Below, one piece after another: positions 33,988 through 43,690 of a stretch of DNA of 64,000 nucleotides (position 1 is its first letter; every line of letters starts with the position of its first letter). The DNA comes from Nitrospinaceae bacterium (GTDB taxonomy: Bacteria; Nitrospinota; Nitrospinia; Nitrospinales; Nitrospinaceae): the NCBI GenBank assembly GCA_028278405.1, contig JANQEK010000018.1, positions 1 through 64,000 of the forward strand, read 5' to 3'. Below the pieces are notes generated by a model. That model was given only the letters and a program-made list of their open reading frames with translations, searched no databases and was not told the origin of the DNA. Both the position numbers and the translations under genes were made by a program.

Positions 33988-35451
33988 ATGACAGATGAAG
34001 CGAATTCGAAAACCGCCAGTGTTGATGAGGTATTGGATAAAGGCGAATACAAGTATGGGTTCACCACGGATATCGATACCGAAACCCTGCCGAAGGGTTT
34101 GAATGAAGACGTTATCCGCGCCATTTCCAAAAAGAAAAAAGAGCCGCAGTTCATGCTGGATTTCCGGCTCAAGGCCTATCGAAAATGGTTGACCATGAAG
34201 GAACCGGCCTGGCCGAATGTGCATTACCCGAAAATTGATTTCCAGGACATCTCTTACTATTCCGCTCCAAAACCAAAGAAAAAACTCCAGAGTCTCGACG
34301 AGGTGGATCCGGAGCTGCTCCGTACTTTCGAAAAGCTGGGCATTCCGCTGGAGGAGCAGAAACGATTGTCCAACGTCGCGGTCGACGCCGTGTTCGACAG
34401 TGTCAGTGTCGCCACCACCCACAAGCAGAAACTGATGGAAGTGGGTATTATTTTCTGTTCCATTTCTGAAGCTTTGCAGGAATACCCTGAACTGGTCGAG
34501 CAGTATCTCGGTACGGTCGTGCCGATCGGCGATAATTTTTACGCCGCACTCAACAGCGCCGTCTTCACTGACGGTTCGTTCGTCTATATTCCGCCGGACA
34601 CGATTTCACCGATGGAGTTGTCGACTTACTTCCGCATCAACACGGAGGAAACCGGACAGTTCGAGCGGACCCTGATCGTGTGTGCCGAAAACAGTTACGT
34701 GTCTTATCTCGAAGGTTGTACGGCACCGCAGTTTGATACCAATCAACTGCACGCAGCCGTGGTGGAACTGGTGACGCTCGACAACGCGGAGATCAAATAC
34801 AGCACCGTTCAAAACTGGTACGCCGGCGATCCGGAAACGGGTAAAGGCGGTATCTACAATTTTGTCACCAAGCGCGGCAAATGCGCCGGAGACAACTCCA
34901 AGATTTCGTGGACGCAGGTGGAAACCGGTTCCGCTATTACCTGGAAATATCCCAGCTGTATTCTGCAGGGCGATAATACCCAGGGTGAGTTTTACTCGGT
35001 GGCACTGACTAACGGATACATGCAGGCCGATACCGGCACCAAGATGATCCACATTGGAAAAAATACCAAGTCCAGTATTATCTCCAAGGGGATTTCCGCC
35101 GATCAATCCAGCAATAGTTATCGGGGGTTGGTCAAGGTAGGGAAGGGAGCCGCCAATGCCCGCAACTACACCCAGTGTGACAGCATGCTGGTAGGGGATC
35201 AGTGCAGTGCGCATACCTTTCCCTATATTGAGACGGCCAATAACTCGGTCCAACTGGAGCACGAGGCATCGACTTCCAAAATCAGTGAAGAGCAGTTGTT
35301 CTATTTTGAGCAACGGGGAATTTCCAGGGAGAATGCGATTACCGCTGTGATCAACGGATTCTGTAAGGAAGTGTTCAAGCAGTTGCCCATGGAGTTTGCG
35401 GTGGAAGCGCAGAAATTGTTGACCCTCAAGCTCGAAAACAGCGTCGGCTAA
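33988..35451 (+). CDS. sufB: SufB, Fe-S cluster scaffold subunit of SufBCD
   Basis: Core scaffold protein of 487 residues, full length for the family. Typical SufB stretches are seen: [54 protein letters not shown] and, at the end, [17 protein letters not shown]. It forms the beta-helix core with SufD and receives sulfur from SufS-SufU. A 223-bp spacer with hairpins separates it from sufC, unusual in a suf operon. Confidence 0.97.
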   Translation: MTDEANSKTASVDEVLDKGEYKYGFTTDIDTETLPKGLNEDVIRAISKKKKEPQFMLDFRLKAYRKWLTMKEPAWPNVHYPKIDFQDISYYSAPKPKKKLQSLDEVDPELLRTFEKLGIPLEEQKRLSNVAVDAVFDSVSVATTHKQKLMEVGIIFCSISEALQEYPELVEQYLGTVVPIGDNFYAALNSAVFTDGSFVYIPPDTISPMELSTYFRINTEETGQFERTLIVCAENSYVSYLEGCTAPQFDTNQLHAAVVELVTLDNAEIKYSTVQNWYAGDPETGKGGIYNFVTKRGKCAGDNSKISWTQVETGSAITWKYPSCILQGDNTQGEFYSVALTNGYMQADTGTKMIHIGKNTKSSIISKGISADQSSNSYRGLVKVGKGAANARNYTQCDSMLVGDQCSAHTFPYIETANNSVQLEHEASTSKISEEQLFYFEQRGISRENAITAVINGFCKEVFKQLPMEFAVEAQKLLTLKLENSVG

Positions 35452-35674
35452 CCAGCGTGACGCTGGACCCAATTTGGCTGAGGCGTAAACAAGAAATTGA
35501 TACTTTGTTTTCGCCATCCCGGGTTTTAAAATTACCCGTGGCGGTTTGCCACCCGGGTAAGGCCCGGAGCTAAATTTGAACCACCGATGATTATCTCCGA
35601 TGTCATCCTGAGCTTGTCGAAGGGTGGCTTTTTTTATCGATAGTATTTAAATTTGTACGAAGGCAAAATACATT
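35452..35674 (+). repeat. Hairpin-rich spacer inside the suf operon, with repeat copies
   Basis: The 17-bp sequence CCAGCGTGACGCTGGAC begins right after the sufB stop (35452-35468) and is identical to 28305-28321. A second hairpin pairs TTACCC...GTGGC (35532-35542) with GCCACCCGGGTAA (35548-35560). A third structure, CATCCT (35604-35609) with AGGGTG (35621-35626), is followed by seven T residues (35629-35635) and looks like a weak terminator. It contains GTCATCCTGAG, also present inverted at 28372-28382. sufC starts 39 bp past the T tract. Confidence 0.6.
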
Positions 35675-36430
35675 ATGTCATTACTTGAAATCAAAGATTT
35701 ACACGCGGGGTTTGAAGGGACTGAAATTGTCAAAGGTTTTTCGTTGACGGTTAATGCCGGAGAAGTCCACGCCATCATGGGCCCCAACGGATCCGGTAAG
35801 AGTACCCTGGCAAAAGTGCTGGCGGGTCACCCTTCTTATGAGGTTTCCCAGGGAAGCATCACCTATAACGGTCAGGATCTTCTGGAGATGGACGCAGAAG
35901 AAAGAGCGCTGGCCGGCATCTTTCTCGGGTTCCAGTATCCGGTGGAGATTCCCGGCGTCAACAATGCCGAGTTTCTTCGCATGGCCTACAACGCCAAGCT
36001 GATAAAGGAAGGTCAGGATGAAGTCGATCCTCTGGATTTTGATGAGATTCTCGATGAAAAAATGAAAATGGTCGGCATGGATAAAAAATACAAGGACCGA
36101 TTTTTAAACGAGGGTTTCTCCGGCGGCGAGAAAAAGAAAAATGAAATTCTGCAGATGGCCGTACTCGGTCCCAGATTATCTGTTTTGGATGAAACCGACT
36201 CTGGTCTTGACATCGATGCGTTGAAGGTGGTGGCGGAGGGCGTCAACAAGCTCAGCAACAAAGACAACGCGTTAATTCTGATCACTCATTACCAGCGGCT
36301 GCTCAATTATATCGAGCCGCATTTCGTGCATGTGTTCAGCGGCGGAAGAATTGTCAAATCCGGCGGCAAAGAGTTGGCCCTCGAGTTGGAAGAGCAGGGT
36401 TACGACTGGGTCACCGCTCCGGCGAAATAA
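35675..36430 (+). CDS. sufC: SufC, ABC-type ATPase of the SufBCD complex
   Basis: ATPase subunit (251 residues) that drives conformational change in SufBCD. Walker A GPNGSGKST is at 36-44. The signature reads FSGGEKKKNEI and Walker B LSVLDETDSGLD, all typical of SufC. There is no membrane partner, as expected. It lies 9 bp before sufD. Confidence 0.97.
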   Translation: MSLLEIKDLHAGFEGTEIVKGFSLTVNAGEVHAIMGPNGSGKSTLAKVLAGHPSYEVSQGSITYNGQDLLEMDAEERALAGIFLGFQYPVEIPGVNNAEFLRMAYNAKLIKEGQDEVDPLDFDEILDEKMKMVGMDKKYKDRFLNEGFSGGEKKKNEILQMAVLGPRLSVLDETDSGLDIDALKVVAEGVNKLSNKDNALILITHYQRLLNYIEPHFVHVFSGGRIVKSGGKELALELEEQGYDWVTAPAK

Positions 36431-36439
36431 GAGAATATT

Positions 36440-37765
36440 ATGTCAGGATCCGCAATGGAAAAAATGGAAGCTCCGGAATCTGCAGTGCTTGCACTCCATG
36501 ACAAGTTTATGGGGGAGGAGCAAGCCAAACCCTCGCTGCGCTCCGTCAACCAGGCAGGGATCGAACGGTTTTCCTTATTGAAGTTTCCCCACAAAAAACA
36601 CGAGATGTATACCTTTGTCAACACCCACGACCTGGCTGGTACGGTGTTTGAACTGGCCGCGGATAGTCCAGTGGATGCCGCCTGGGTGCAGAGTAAAATT
36701 TATCCGGCCTGCAAGAACAGTGTGATGGTATTTGTCAACGGGGCGTACCAGGAAAACCTTTCGGATCTATCCGGCCTCGGCGATGCGTTCAAACTGCAAT
36801 GCCTGTCCGATGCTATAGCCGACGATGAAATCAAGCAGACTCTTCTGGATTCACTGGAAAATGAAAACGATGTTTTCGCTGCCATCAACAGCGCGTTCGT
36901 GCATCATGGTGTGTGGGTTGATATTCTCGCCAATGCCACGTTTGCGAATCCCGTGCAGCTTCTTTATGTTTCCACCGGTTCGGGATCGACCCCCGTGGTC
37001 TCCCATCCCCGTCTGGTCGTGCGCTTGGGAGAAACAGCGGAGCTCAAGATAGTAGTCACGTATGCCGGAACCCGCGAAAACTATTTTGTCAACGCGGTCA
37101 ATGACTTCATTGTCAAAGATGGCGCGGGTGTTACTTACACACAGATGCAGAAAGACCATGCCGAATCCTGGCATTGTTCGAAAACGCGGGTGCAGTTGCA
37201 CCGCGATGCACGCTTCTTCGGCAGAAACGGTTCTTCGGGTAACCGCTTGACGCGGCACCATTACGAAGCCCGCCTGAAAGAGGAAGGCGCCGAGTTGCAC
37301 CTGAGTGGAGCCTCGGTGTTAGTGGACCAGGAGCAAGTGCATAATTTCGTCCGGGTTCATCACGAAGCGCCGCATTGCACCAGCAACCAGTTGTTCAAGA
37401 ATGTTGTCAACGATAAGGGACGGTCCAGTTTCGATGGAACCGTGATTGTCGATAAGGGTGCTCAGTTGACCAACTCGGATCAGTTGATCAACAACCTCAT
37501 GTTGTCGGACGAAGCGCATGCGGACAACAAGCCGAATTTGATGATTTTCGCAGATGACGTCAAATGCACCCACGGGACGACGGTGGGGCAAATTGACGAA
37601 GATCAATTGTTCTACCTGAAGACTCGCGGCTTGTCCCAGGAATTGGCCAAGTCTCTGCTCACCACCAGTTTCGTGGATAGTTTGATTCAGACGATTCCGT
37701 TTCCGGACGTGGTCGCGGATCTGAATGAGGTCCTTTTAAAAAAATTGGAGGCGAAACATGCCTGA
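36440..37765 (+). CDS. sufD: SufD, Fe-S cluster assembly scaffold partner
   Basis: Beta-helix partner of SufB (441 residues). The conserved SufBD core is seen: HHYEARLKEEGAELHLSGAS, FVRVHHEAPHCTSNQLFKNV, SDEAHADNKPNLMIFADDVK and CTHGTTVGQIDEDQLFYLKTRGL. The N-terminal 130 residues are the more divergent SufD-specific part. It overlaps sufS by 8 bases. Confidence 0.96.
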   Translation: MSGSAMEKMEAPESAVLALHDKFMGEEQAKPSLRSVNQAGIERFSLLKFPHKKHEMYTFVNTHDLAGTVFELAADSPVDAAWVQSKIYPACKNSVMVFVNGAYQENLSDLSGLGDAFKLQCLSDAIADDEIKQTLLDSLENENDVFAAINSAFVHHGVWVDILANATFANPVQLLYVSTGSGSTPVVSHPRLVVRLGETAELKIVVTYAGTRENYFVNAVNDFIVKDGAGVTYTQMQKDHAESWHCSKTRVQLHRDARFFGRNGSSGNRLTRHHYEARLKEEGAELHLSGASVLVDQEQVHNFVRVHHEAPHCTSNQLFKNVVNDKGRSSFDGTVIVDKGAQLTNSDQLINNLMLSDEAHADNKPNLMIFADDVKCTHGTTVGQIDEDQLFYLKTRGLSQELAKSLLTTSFVDSLIQTIPFPDVVADLNEVLLKKLEAKHA

Positions 37766-39011
37766 TACCGATATAGTCACTACCATCAAACCTCCTTTCG
37801 ATGTCGACAAAATCCGGGAGGATTTCCCTATACTATCGCGAACGGTGCACGGCAAACCGCTGGTGTACCTTGATAATGCAGCCACGACACAGAAACCGCA
37901 GCGCGTGATCGAAAAAGTCCGCCAGTTCGACTCGGTGGAGTACGGCACGGTCCGGCGGGGGGCGTATAAATTGTGCGAACACGCCACGCAGATGTTCGAA
38001 GACGTCCGGCAGAAGATAGCCGGGCTGTTCAACGCGGCGAATAAAAATGAAATCATTTTTACCAGTGGCACGACCCAGGCCATCAACCTCGTGGCGTACA
38101 GCTTCGGCAAGGCATTTGTGAAAGAGGGCGATGAGATCATCATCTCCAATATCGAGCACCATGCGAACACCGTGCCGTGGCAGGTATTGTGCGAGGACAG
38201 GGGTGCGCACCTCAAAGTCATCCCGGTTAATGACCGGGGTGAACTCATAATGGAGGAATATCAGAAACTCCTGTCGCCCAAAACGAGAATGGTGTCGGTC
38301 AACCACGTATCCAACGCTCTCGGCACGGTTAACCCCGTCAAAGAGATCGCCCGGCTCGCGCACGAAGCGGGCGCCAAGGTGTTGATAGACGGAGCGCAAA
38401 GCACGCCGCACATGAAAATTGATGTGCAGGATCTGGATTGCGACTTCTATACCTTTTCCGGGCACAAAATGTATGCGCCCAGCGGTGTCGGAGGACTCTA
38501 CGGAAAGTATGAACTATTGAAAGAGATGCCTCCCTACGTTACCGGCGGTGACATGATCCGCCAGGTCACCATAGAAAAAACCCTGTACGCCGATCCCCCC
38601 GCCCGGTTTGAGGCGGGAACCCCGGCCATTTCGCAGGTGATCGGTCTCGGTGAAGCGGTCGATTATCTTCAGGAAATCGGTCTCGACAAAATTGCAGAAT
38701 ACGAGCACGCCCTGCTGGAATACGGTACCCGGGTGTTATCCGAAATTGACGGGTTACACATCATCGGTACGGCAGAGCATAAGGCGAGTATTTTGTCTTT
38801 TTATATCGATGTGATTCATCCGCACGATGTGGTCACTTTGCTGGACCAGGACGGCGTCGCGGTTCGAGGCGGGCATCATTGCGCGCAACCGACCATGCAG
38901 CGTTTCGGCGTGCCGGCGACTTCTCGCGCATCTGCCTCGTTTTACAATAAATTCGAGGAACTCGATGTCCTGGCAGCCAGCGTGCGTCGGGCGATCAAGC
39001 TGTTCTCCTGA
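37758..39011 (+). CDS. sufS: SufS, cysteine desulfurase
   Basis: PLP-dependent class II cysteine desulfurase (417 residues) that supplies sulfur for cluster assembly. The PLP lysine is in FSGHKMYAPSGVGGLYG, and the active-site cysteine is C375 in RGGHHCAQPTM. The N-terminal VYLDNAATTQKP is typical. Its start overlaps the end of sufD. With SufU just downstream, the system is the SufS-SufU type rather than SufS-SufE. Confidence 0.97.
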   Translation: MPDTDIVTTIKPPFDVDKIREDFPILSRTVHGKPLVYLDNAATTQKPQRVIEKVRQFDSVEYGTVRRGAYKLCEHATQMFEDVRQKIAGLFNAANKNEIIFTSGTTQAINLVAYSFGKAFVKEGDEIIISNIEHHANTVPWQVLCEDRGAHLKVIPVNDRGELIMEEYQKLLSPKTRMVSVNHVSNALGTVNPVKEIARLAHEAGAKVLIDGAQSTPHMKIDVQDLDCDFYTFSGHKMYAPSGVGGLYGKYELLKEMPPYVTGGDMIRQVTIEKTLYADPPARFEAGTPAISQVIGLGEAVDYLQEIGLDKIAEYEHALLEYGTRVLSEIDGLHIIGTAEHKASILSFYIDVIHPHDVVTLLDQDGVAVRGGHHCAQPTMQRFGVPATSRASASFYNKFEELDVLAASVRRAIKLFS

Positions 39012-39099
39012 CGTTCAGCATCAATCGGGTTGTATATCCTTCCGTTGCCTTTTATTCTAGTGAAGGCGGGACTATATTAGAGATAAAGGAAATTTTTGA

Positions 39100-39552
39100 A
39101 TGTCATACGATAACGAACTGTACCAACAGGTGATCTTGGACCACAATAAAAAGCCGCGGAATTTCCGGGAAATGCCGGAAGCCACGCATTTCTGTCACGG
39201 ATTCAACCCGTTGTGCGGGGACGATTATACGGTGTATTTGAAGATCAACGCAGAGGATACCATCGAAGATGTCAGCTTTATGGGATCGGGTTGCGCTATT
39301 TCCAAAGCCAGTTCTTCTTTGATGACCGGTTTCTTAAAAGGCAAGAAAGTCGACGAGTCCAAAGAGATCTTTGAAGAATTTCATAAAATGGTCCTCGGGG
39401 AACTGGACCCGGACCAGCAGGAACATCACCTGGGCAAACTCGCCCTGTTTAAAGGGATCCGGGAGTTCCCCTCGCGGATCAAATGCGCGAGCTTATCCTG
39501 GCATTCCATGATTGGTGCCCTGGAAAAAAGCGAAGACGTAACGACCGAATAG
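39100..39552 (+). CDS. sufU: SufU, zinc-dependent sulfurtransferase partner of SufS
   Basis: IscU-fold protein of 150 residues with the zinc ligands C39 (NPLCGDD), C65 (GSGCAIS) and C129 (IKCASLSW), and the extra segment near 95-115 that marks SufU. It accepts persulfide from SufS. It lies 88 bp after sufS, preceded by AAAGGAAA. Its intact cysteines contrast with the cysteine-less IscU-like domain at the head of the same cluster. Confidence 0.93.
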   Translation: MSYDNELYQQVILDHNKKPRNFREMPEATHFCHGFNPLCGDDYTVYLKINAEDTIEDVSFMGSGCAISKASSSLMTGFLKGKKVDESKEIFEEFHKMVLGELDPDQQEHHLGKLALFKGIREFPSRIKCASLSWHSMIGALEKSEDVTTE

Positions 39553-39610
39553 ATTTGGTCAAAAGCCTCTCCCGTTTTCGTTAAGTCAGAAGAGGGCAAG
39601 GAGGTGGGTT

Positions 39611-40669
39611 ATGACACCCACAGCTCAAACATTGCTGGATGACAACACCCGCCCCGGTGATCTGTTTATTCCCCATGAGAACAATTCCCTGATTTGTACC
39701 GCTTGCGGTCACCGTTGCCAATTACGCCCTGGCCAACGGGGTGTTTGCAAGGTGCGTTACAGCGATTCCGATGGTGTTTTAAAAGTTCCTTTCAACTACG
39801 CCGCCGGCATCCACAACGATCCCATCGAAAAAAAACCGTTTTTTCATGCCCTGCCAGGAACCCGGGCGATGAGTTTCGGGATGCTGGGATGCGATTTCCG
39901 TTGCGCCTACTGCCAGAACTGGTTCACTTCCCAGACGCTTCGCGATGATGCCGCCACGCTTCAGTTTGATACCATCACTGCCCAAGGCTTATGCGATCTT
40001 GCCGAACAGCAAGGTTCCTCAACCATTGTTTCCACGTATAACGAGCCTTTGATCACCTCGGAATGGGCGGTCGAAGTGTTCAAGGAAGCCAAAGGCAGGG
40101 GATTGGTTACCGGATATGTCTCCAACGGGCACGGCACACCGGAAGTGTTGGAGTACGTGCAACCGTGGCTGGATCTGTTTAAGATCGACCTCAAATGTTT
40201 TGAACGAAAAAAATATTTGAAACTGGGTGGGAACTTCGAAGAGGTTCTGGAAACCATCCGGCAGGTGTATTCGCTGGGCTTTTGGACTGAGATCGTAACG
40301 TTGGTAGTTCCGGATTACAATGATTCGGATGAAGAATTGACTCAGATGGCGGAGTTTGTCGCTTCGGTTTCCGAAGACATTCCGTGGCATGTCACTGGAT
40401 TTTACCCGCAATATAAGATGAACGATCGAGACAGCACCCCGGCAGAGACTCTATTGCGGGCTCGTGCGATAGGTGTCAAGGCGGGTCTCAATTTTGTTTA
40501 TTCCGGCAACCGGCCCGGAAGAGTTGACCATACCGAAAATACTTTATGCCCCCAATGCGGGAAAACCCTGATCAAGCGTCATGGATTTGGGGTCCTCTCC
40601 AACGACCTGGTAGACGGGGCCTGTCCCGATTGCCAAAAACCCATCCCCGGTAAGTGGAACATCAACTGA
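39611..40669 (+). CDS. amrS: AmmeMemoRadiSam-type radical SAM enzyme (AmrS)
   Basis: Radical SAM protein of 352 residues related to pyruvate-formate-lyase activases. The cluster motif is C94-DFR-C98-AY-C101. An N-terminal zinc-type site uses C29, C32, C36 and C46 (CTACGHRC), and a C-terminal zinc ribbon has two CxxC pairs near 308-345. This layout is that of AmrS. The partner AmmeMemo proteins (Memo-like and AMMECR1) are not within this window. The reaction is unknown. It follows sufU by 58 bp on the same strand. Confidence 0.85.
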   Translation: MTPTAQTLLDDNTRPGDLFIPHENNSLICTACGHRCQLRPGQRGVCKVRYSDSDGVLKVPFNYAAGIHNDPIEKKPFFHALPGTRAMSFGMLGCDFRCAYCQNWFTSQTLRDDAATLQFDTITAQGLCDLAEQQGSSTIVSTYNEPLITSEWAVEVFKEAKGRGLVTGYVSNGHGTPEVLEYVQPWLDLFKIDLKCFERKKYLKLGGNFEEVLETIRQVYSLGFWTEIVTLVVPDYNDSDEELTQMAEFVASVSEDIPWHVTGFYPQYKMNDRDSTPAETLLRARAIGVKAGLNFVYSGNRPGRVDHTENTLCPQCGKTLIKRHGFGVLSNDLVDGACPDCQKPIPGKWNIN

Positions 40670-40778
40670 CCCTTTTGGGTGGGGCGCAACTCGTCCTTTC
40701 TTAATAGAAAAATCATGCCCAGATCGGTTAATTTTCTGGAAAACAGAGTCTCTAATAGCATCCTCTATCTAAATGATA

Positions 40779-40794
40779 TATAATGAGTTACTCA
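40779..40794 (+). promoter_or_regulatory. Promoter of the two-partner secretion locus with overlapping palindrome
   Basis: Perfect -10 TATAAT at 40779-40784; no good -35 at 17 bp. The palindrome TGAGT-T-ACTCA (40784-40794) begins in the last base of the -10 and covers the predicted start, the classic place for a repressor. The tpsB ATG is about 100 bp downstream. Confidence 0.45.
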
Positions 40795-40892
40795 CTAAAT
40801 AGGGAATTGCCGGACGAGTGACAACGGTTTTGGGGGGGTTCGGCGGATGATCCCATCGGCGTTCCAAGCGTCGACTCAAAACCGTAAACTGA

Positions 40893-42644
40893 ATGACTCA
40901 ATCGAACAGGACGTCTCTCAAACTCCGCTTGCTCTTCATTGCTCTTGTTACCTTTGGGAATGCGGCAGTATTTCCGTTATACTTGCATGCCCAGGTTTCG
41001 GTGCCTCCTGCAGGCGAGTCCGGCGTAGGGCAAAAGGCATTGGAGCAATCCCGCCCAGAATTCCAACCTCCCAAAGAAGAACTCCACCCTCTCTCTATTG
41101 AAGACAGCCGCTCCGTGGTTGACCCGGGAGCGGGTCCCAGGTTTGTTATTAAAAAAATCAAAGTCATCGGCAATACCCTGATTGATGACGCCTCCCTCGC
41201 TCCTGTTCTGGATGTGGGAGACGGAATGGAAGTAACTCTGGGTATCCTCCATCTCATTGCTGAAGAAATCACTTCCCTGTATGGAATGAGGGGATACATC
41301 CTGACTCGCGCCTATGTTCCCGAACAGGAAATTGAAAACGGAGTGGTGACTATTCAAGTGGTTGAGGGCAGGCTGGGCAAATTTGAAGTCAATGGTAATG
41401 AGAAATTTAAAACTGAGGATATCCAGAAACGGTTGCAGCCCTTGCAGGATGATCCGGCCCTCAAGGAAAGCACTCTTGAAAAATATCTCCTGGGGTTGAA
41501 CGCTATCCGGGGATTGAAAGTAAAAGCTATCCTGAAACCCGGCGAAGTATTCGGCACATCGGACCTGGCGCTACAGACCGAGGAATCCCGTACTTACCGC
41601 GTTGCTTTTGACGCGGATAACTTTGGTTCCCGCTTCACCGGCGAACAACGGTACGGCTTGACGGGAGAAACCGGAAGCCTGTTCGTGATGGGCGATCGTT
41701 TGGCCGTCCGCGGGGTCAAATCCGACGAAGACCAGGTTTTCATCAATCCATCCTTTTCAGTACCCATCGGTCCCTACGGCACGACTGCCACTTTGTCTTA
41801 CACGTTTACCGACTTCAATTTGGGGGGTAATCTAGTCGCATTGAACGCCGGCGGAAGGGCCAACATATTCACTATAGATTTGACCCATTCCCTGATCCGG
41901 ACCCGTAGTTCCGAGTTTCACCTGAGTTTGGGAGGGGAGATTCGTAATTTCGAAAACGGGTTGGCGGGAGCGCCTTCCAGTGATGACAAGCTTCGCGACA
42001 TCTATCTTGAGGCGGGGGGATTCTTCAAAGATTTTCTTCGCGCCCATTCCTTTTACAGCCTGCGTCTGCAGCACGGTTTCAGCGAAAGCGACGTCACCGA
42101 CCCGCTTAATTCCAGGTTTCAGGGACGAGGCGATGCCCTGGTCTCCAGCTTCGATTTCACCCGTTACCAGTCTGCTTACGTTGGAAAAACTTATCTGATC
42201 TTTAAGGCTAGAGGACAGGTTGTCTCCAAACGGGTTCTCTCTCCCGATCAGTTTGCGATAGGGGGGTTCGGGTCGGTCCGCGGCTACCCGCTGGCGGAAG
42301 CGGCAGGAGACAATGGGTACTTCATTTCCACAGAACTGGTTGTTCCTTTTCCCTTCAAAGTGCCAGTGATCAAAAACCCCCGTACGGTACAGTTGGACGA
42401 GATAATCTCCCTGTTCGCTTTTCTGGAGCACGGTCAGGTGTTTATCAAAAACCGGCAACCTGGAGAAAATGACCAGGATTTGAGCGGTGCGGGCCTGGGT
42501 CTACGGTTGAACATGCCTCCACTGGGGACCAATTATCCCGCCGTCAGCTTTGCGTTTGCCTATGGATTCCCCGTTTTCGGAGGACCGGACCCTTCGGATG
42601 GGTCCTCCAGCACCCTTTACCTCAATGGCTTGGTTTCCTTCTAG
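40893..42644 (+). CDS. TpsB, ShlB/FhaC-type two-partner secretion pore
   Basis: Outer-membrane Omp85-superfamily transporter of 583 residues. The signal peptide spans about 1-33. A POTRA domain follows at about 84-157 (FVIKKIKVIGNTLIDD), with a second POTRA-like part to about 235, then a 16-strand type beta barrel. The L6 motif is SVRGYPLAE, the family signature. It ends in the expected aromatic residue (GLVSF). It contains no cysteine. It would export the TpsA protein encoded at 43691. Confidence 0.93.
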   Translation: MTQSNRTSLKLRLLFIALVTFGNAAVFPLYLHAQVSVPPAGESGVGQKALEQSRPEFQPPKEELHPLSIEDSRSVVDPGAGPRFVIKKIKVIGNTLIDDASLAPVLDVGDGMEVTLGILHLIAEEITSLYGMRGYILTRAYVPEQEIENGVVTIQVVEGRLGKFEVNGNEKFKTEDIQKRLQPLQDDPALKESTLEKYLLGLNAIRGLKVKAILKPGEVFGTSDLALQTEESRTYRVAFDADNFGSRFTGEQRYGLTGETGSLFVMGDRLAVRGVKSDEDQVFINPSFSVPIGPYGTTATLSYTFTDFNLGGNLVALNAGGRANIFTIDLTHSLIRTRSSEFHLSLGGEIRNFENGLAGAPSSDDKLRDIYLEAGGFFKDFLRAHSFYSLRLQHGFSESDVTDPLNSRFQGRGDALVSSFDFTRYQSAYVGKTYLIFKARGQVVSKRVLSPDQFAIGGFGSVRGYPLAEAAGDNGYFISTELVVPFPFKVPVIKNPRTVQLDEIISLFAFLEHGQVFIKNRQPGENDQDLSGAGLGLRLNMPPLGTNYPAVSFAFAYGFPVFGGPDPSDGSSSTLYLNGLVSF

Positions 42645-42751
42645 TCCCGGTTTCGGGCCCTTTTGTAAATCTTTGTTCAAGTCCTTCCCTAATTTGCCCG
42701 AAATATCTAAAAACCTCTAAATTTTTATTGGCTCTACAGACCCAAATATCA

Positions 42752-42820
42752 ACCCCTTTTGGGGTATTTTGATAGATTTCCCATATTTATCGCCACTTTA
42801 TTTACATTTACGCCTATAAT
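42752..42820 (+). promoter_or_regulatory. Promoter of the fecR-tpsA-cyclase unit with ACCCC-N4-GGGGT palindrome
   Basis: Perfect -10 TATAAT at 42815-42820, 44 bp before the fecR ATG. Upstream, at 42752-42765, lies ACCCC-TTTT-GGGGT, centred near -68 from the predicted start. The same palindrome, ACCCC-AAAT-GGGGT, lies at 29679-29692, at a similar distance upstream of the candidate small RNA promoter. The position fits a class I activator site. The 220-bp stretch after tpsB holds nothing else clear. Confidence 0.5.
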
Positions 42821-42864
42821 GTTTCCATCAAGTCAATCAAATTGAAATCTGCAGGAGTAGTGGG

Positions 42865-43671
42865 ATGACCCATTTTTTTGGAAGAGGACTGGCTCTGCTG
42901 GCAGTAGTATTTCTGGTTTTTCCGGCAAATGCGTGGGCGGAGAAGAAGCCGGTGGGAAGAATTATCGCCATTATTGGAAATGCGGAATATACTCCCGGTG
43001 GCGAGGAATCGGTTGCCAGCGCCCGGCCCGGTGAGGTTGTTCCCGTCTCTTTGACCCCCTGGCAGAAGGTGCAGCCCAAGCAGGTGGTGTATGCCAGTGA
43101 CGAGTTTCGGACCGGCCGCAAGAGCCGACTGCGTATATTGTTCGAGGATTCCAGCCTGATGGCCCTGGGTCCCAATTCCAGGATGAAAATCTCGTCCTAT
43201 CTGTTTGATGCCAAGGAGAAGCTTCGGCAGGGCGTCATCAGTATCGGCCACGGCATTTCCATGTACATTGTCAATAAGGAGCAGAAGCATCCCAAGTCCC
43301 ATTTCAAAATTCTTTCTCCCACCGCGAATGTGGCGGCACGTGGCACTCAGGGATACCTGAGCGTATCGAAACTTAAGACTTTGGTTGCCAATCAAGCGGG
43401 TATTGTCCGGGCGCTCAATGCAGATCCCAGCGTCATTGGAGATGTGATGGTGGGACCGATGATGAAAACGGTCGTGGAAGAGGGCAAGCCTCCGACGGAA
43501 CCCGAAGCTCTGAGTGGTCCGGAACGGAAAATGATCCAGCAGGTGATTATGGGCTGGGTGGGTTCGCGTTACCGAGAGAAGCCCCGCAAGGGTTCGGATA
43601 TTAAAGAAGCCGTACAAGAAGAATACGATTTATTCGAAGAAGATTCGTCAGACCCCTGTACCTCGGGCTAA
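42865..43671 (+). CDS. FecR-domain periplasmic protein
   Basis: Exported protein of 268 residues: signal peptide about 1-25 (ANAWA), then a FecR domain at about 70-175 (ASDEFRTGRKSRLRILFEDSS, with ARGTQGYLSV). There is no membrane segment and no sigma factor gene nearby, so it is not a classical FecI-FecR pair. FecR-domain proteins next to secreted repeat proteins and CHASE2 cyclases occur in several phyla. Its only cysteine is C265 in the tail DPCTSG. It lies 19 bp before tpsA, preceded by AGGAG. Confidence 0.85.
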   Translation: MTHFFGRGLALLAVVFLVFPANAWAEKKPVGRIIAIIGNAEYTPGGEESVASARPGEVVPVSLTPWQKVQPKQVVYASDEFRTGRKSRLRILFEDSSLMALGPNSRMKISSYLFDAKEKLRQGVISIGHGISMYIVNKEQKHPKSHFKILSPTANVAARGTQGYLSVSKLKTLVANQAGIVRALNADPSVIGDVMVGPMMKTVVEEGKPPTEPEALSGPERKMIQQVIMGWVGSRYREKPRKGSDIKEAVQEEYDLFEEDSSDPCTSG

Positions 43672-43690
43672 GTCGGAATCGAGAGGAAAT

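Noticed and set aside
42865-43671. FecI-FecR iron-signalling pair
   Set aside because: There is no ECF sigma factor gene nearby and the FecR protein lacks a membrane anchor; the context is two-partner secretion.
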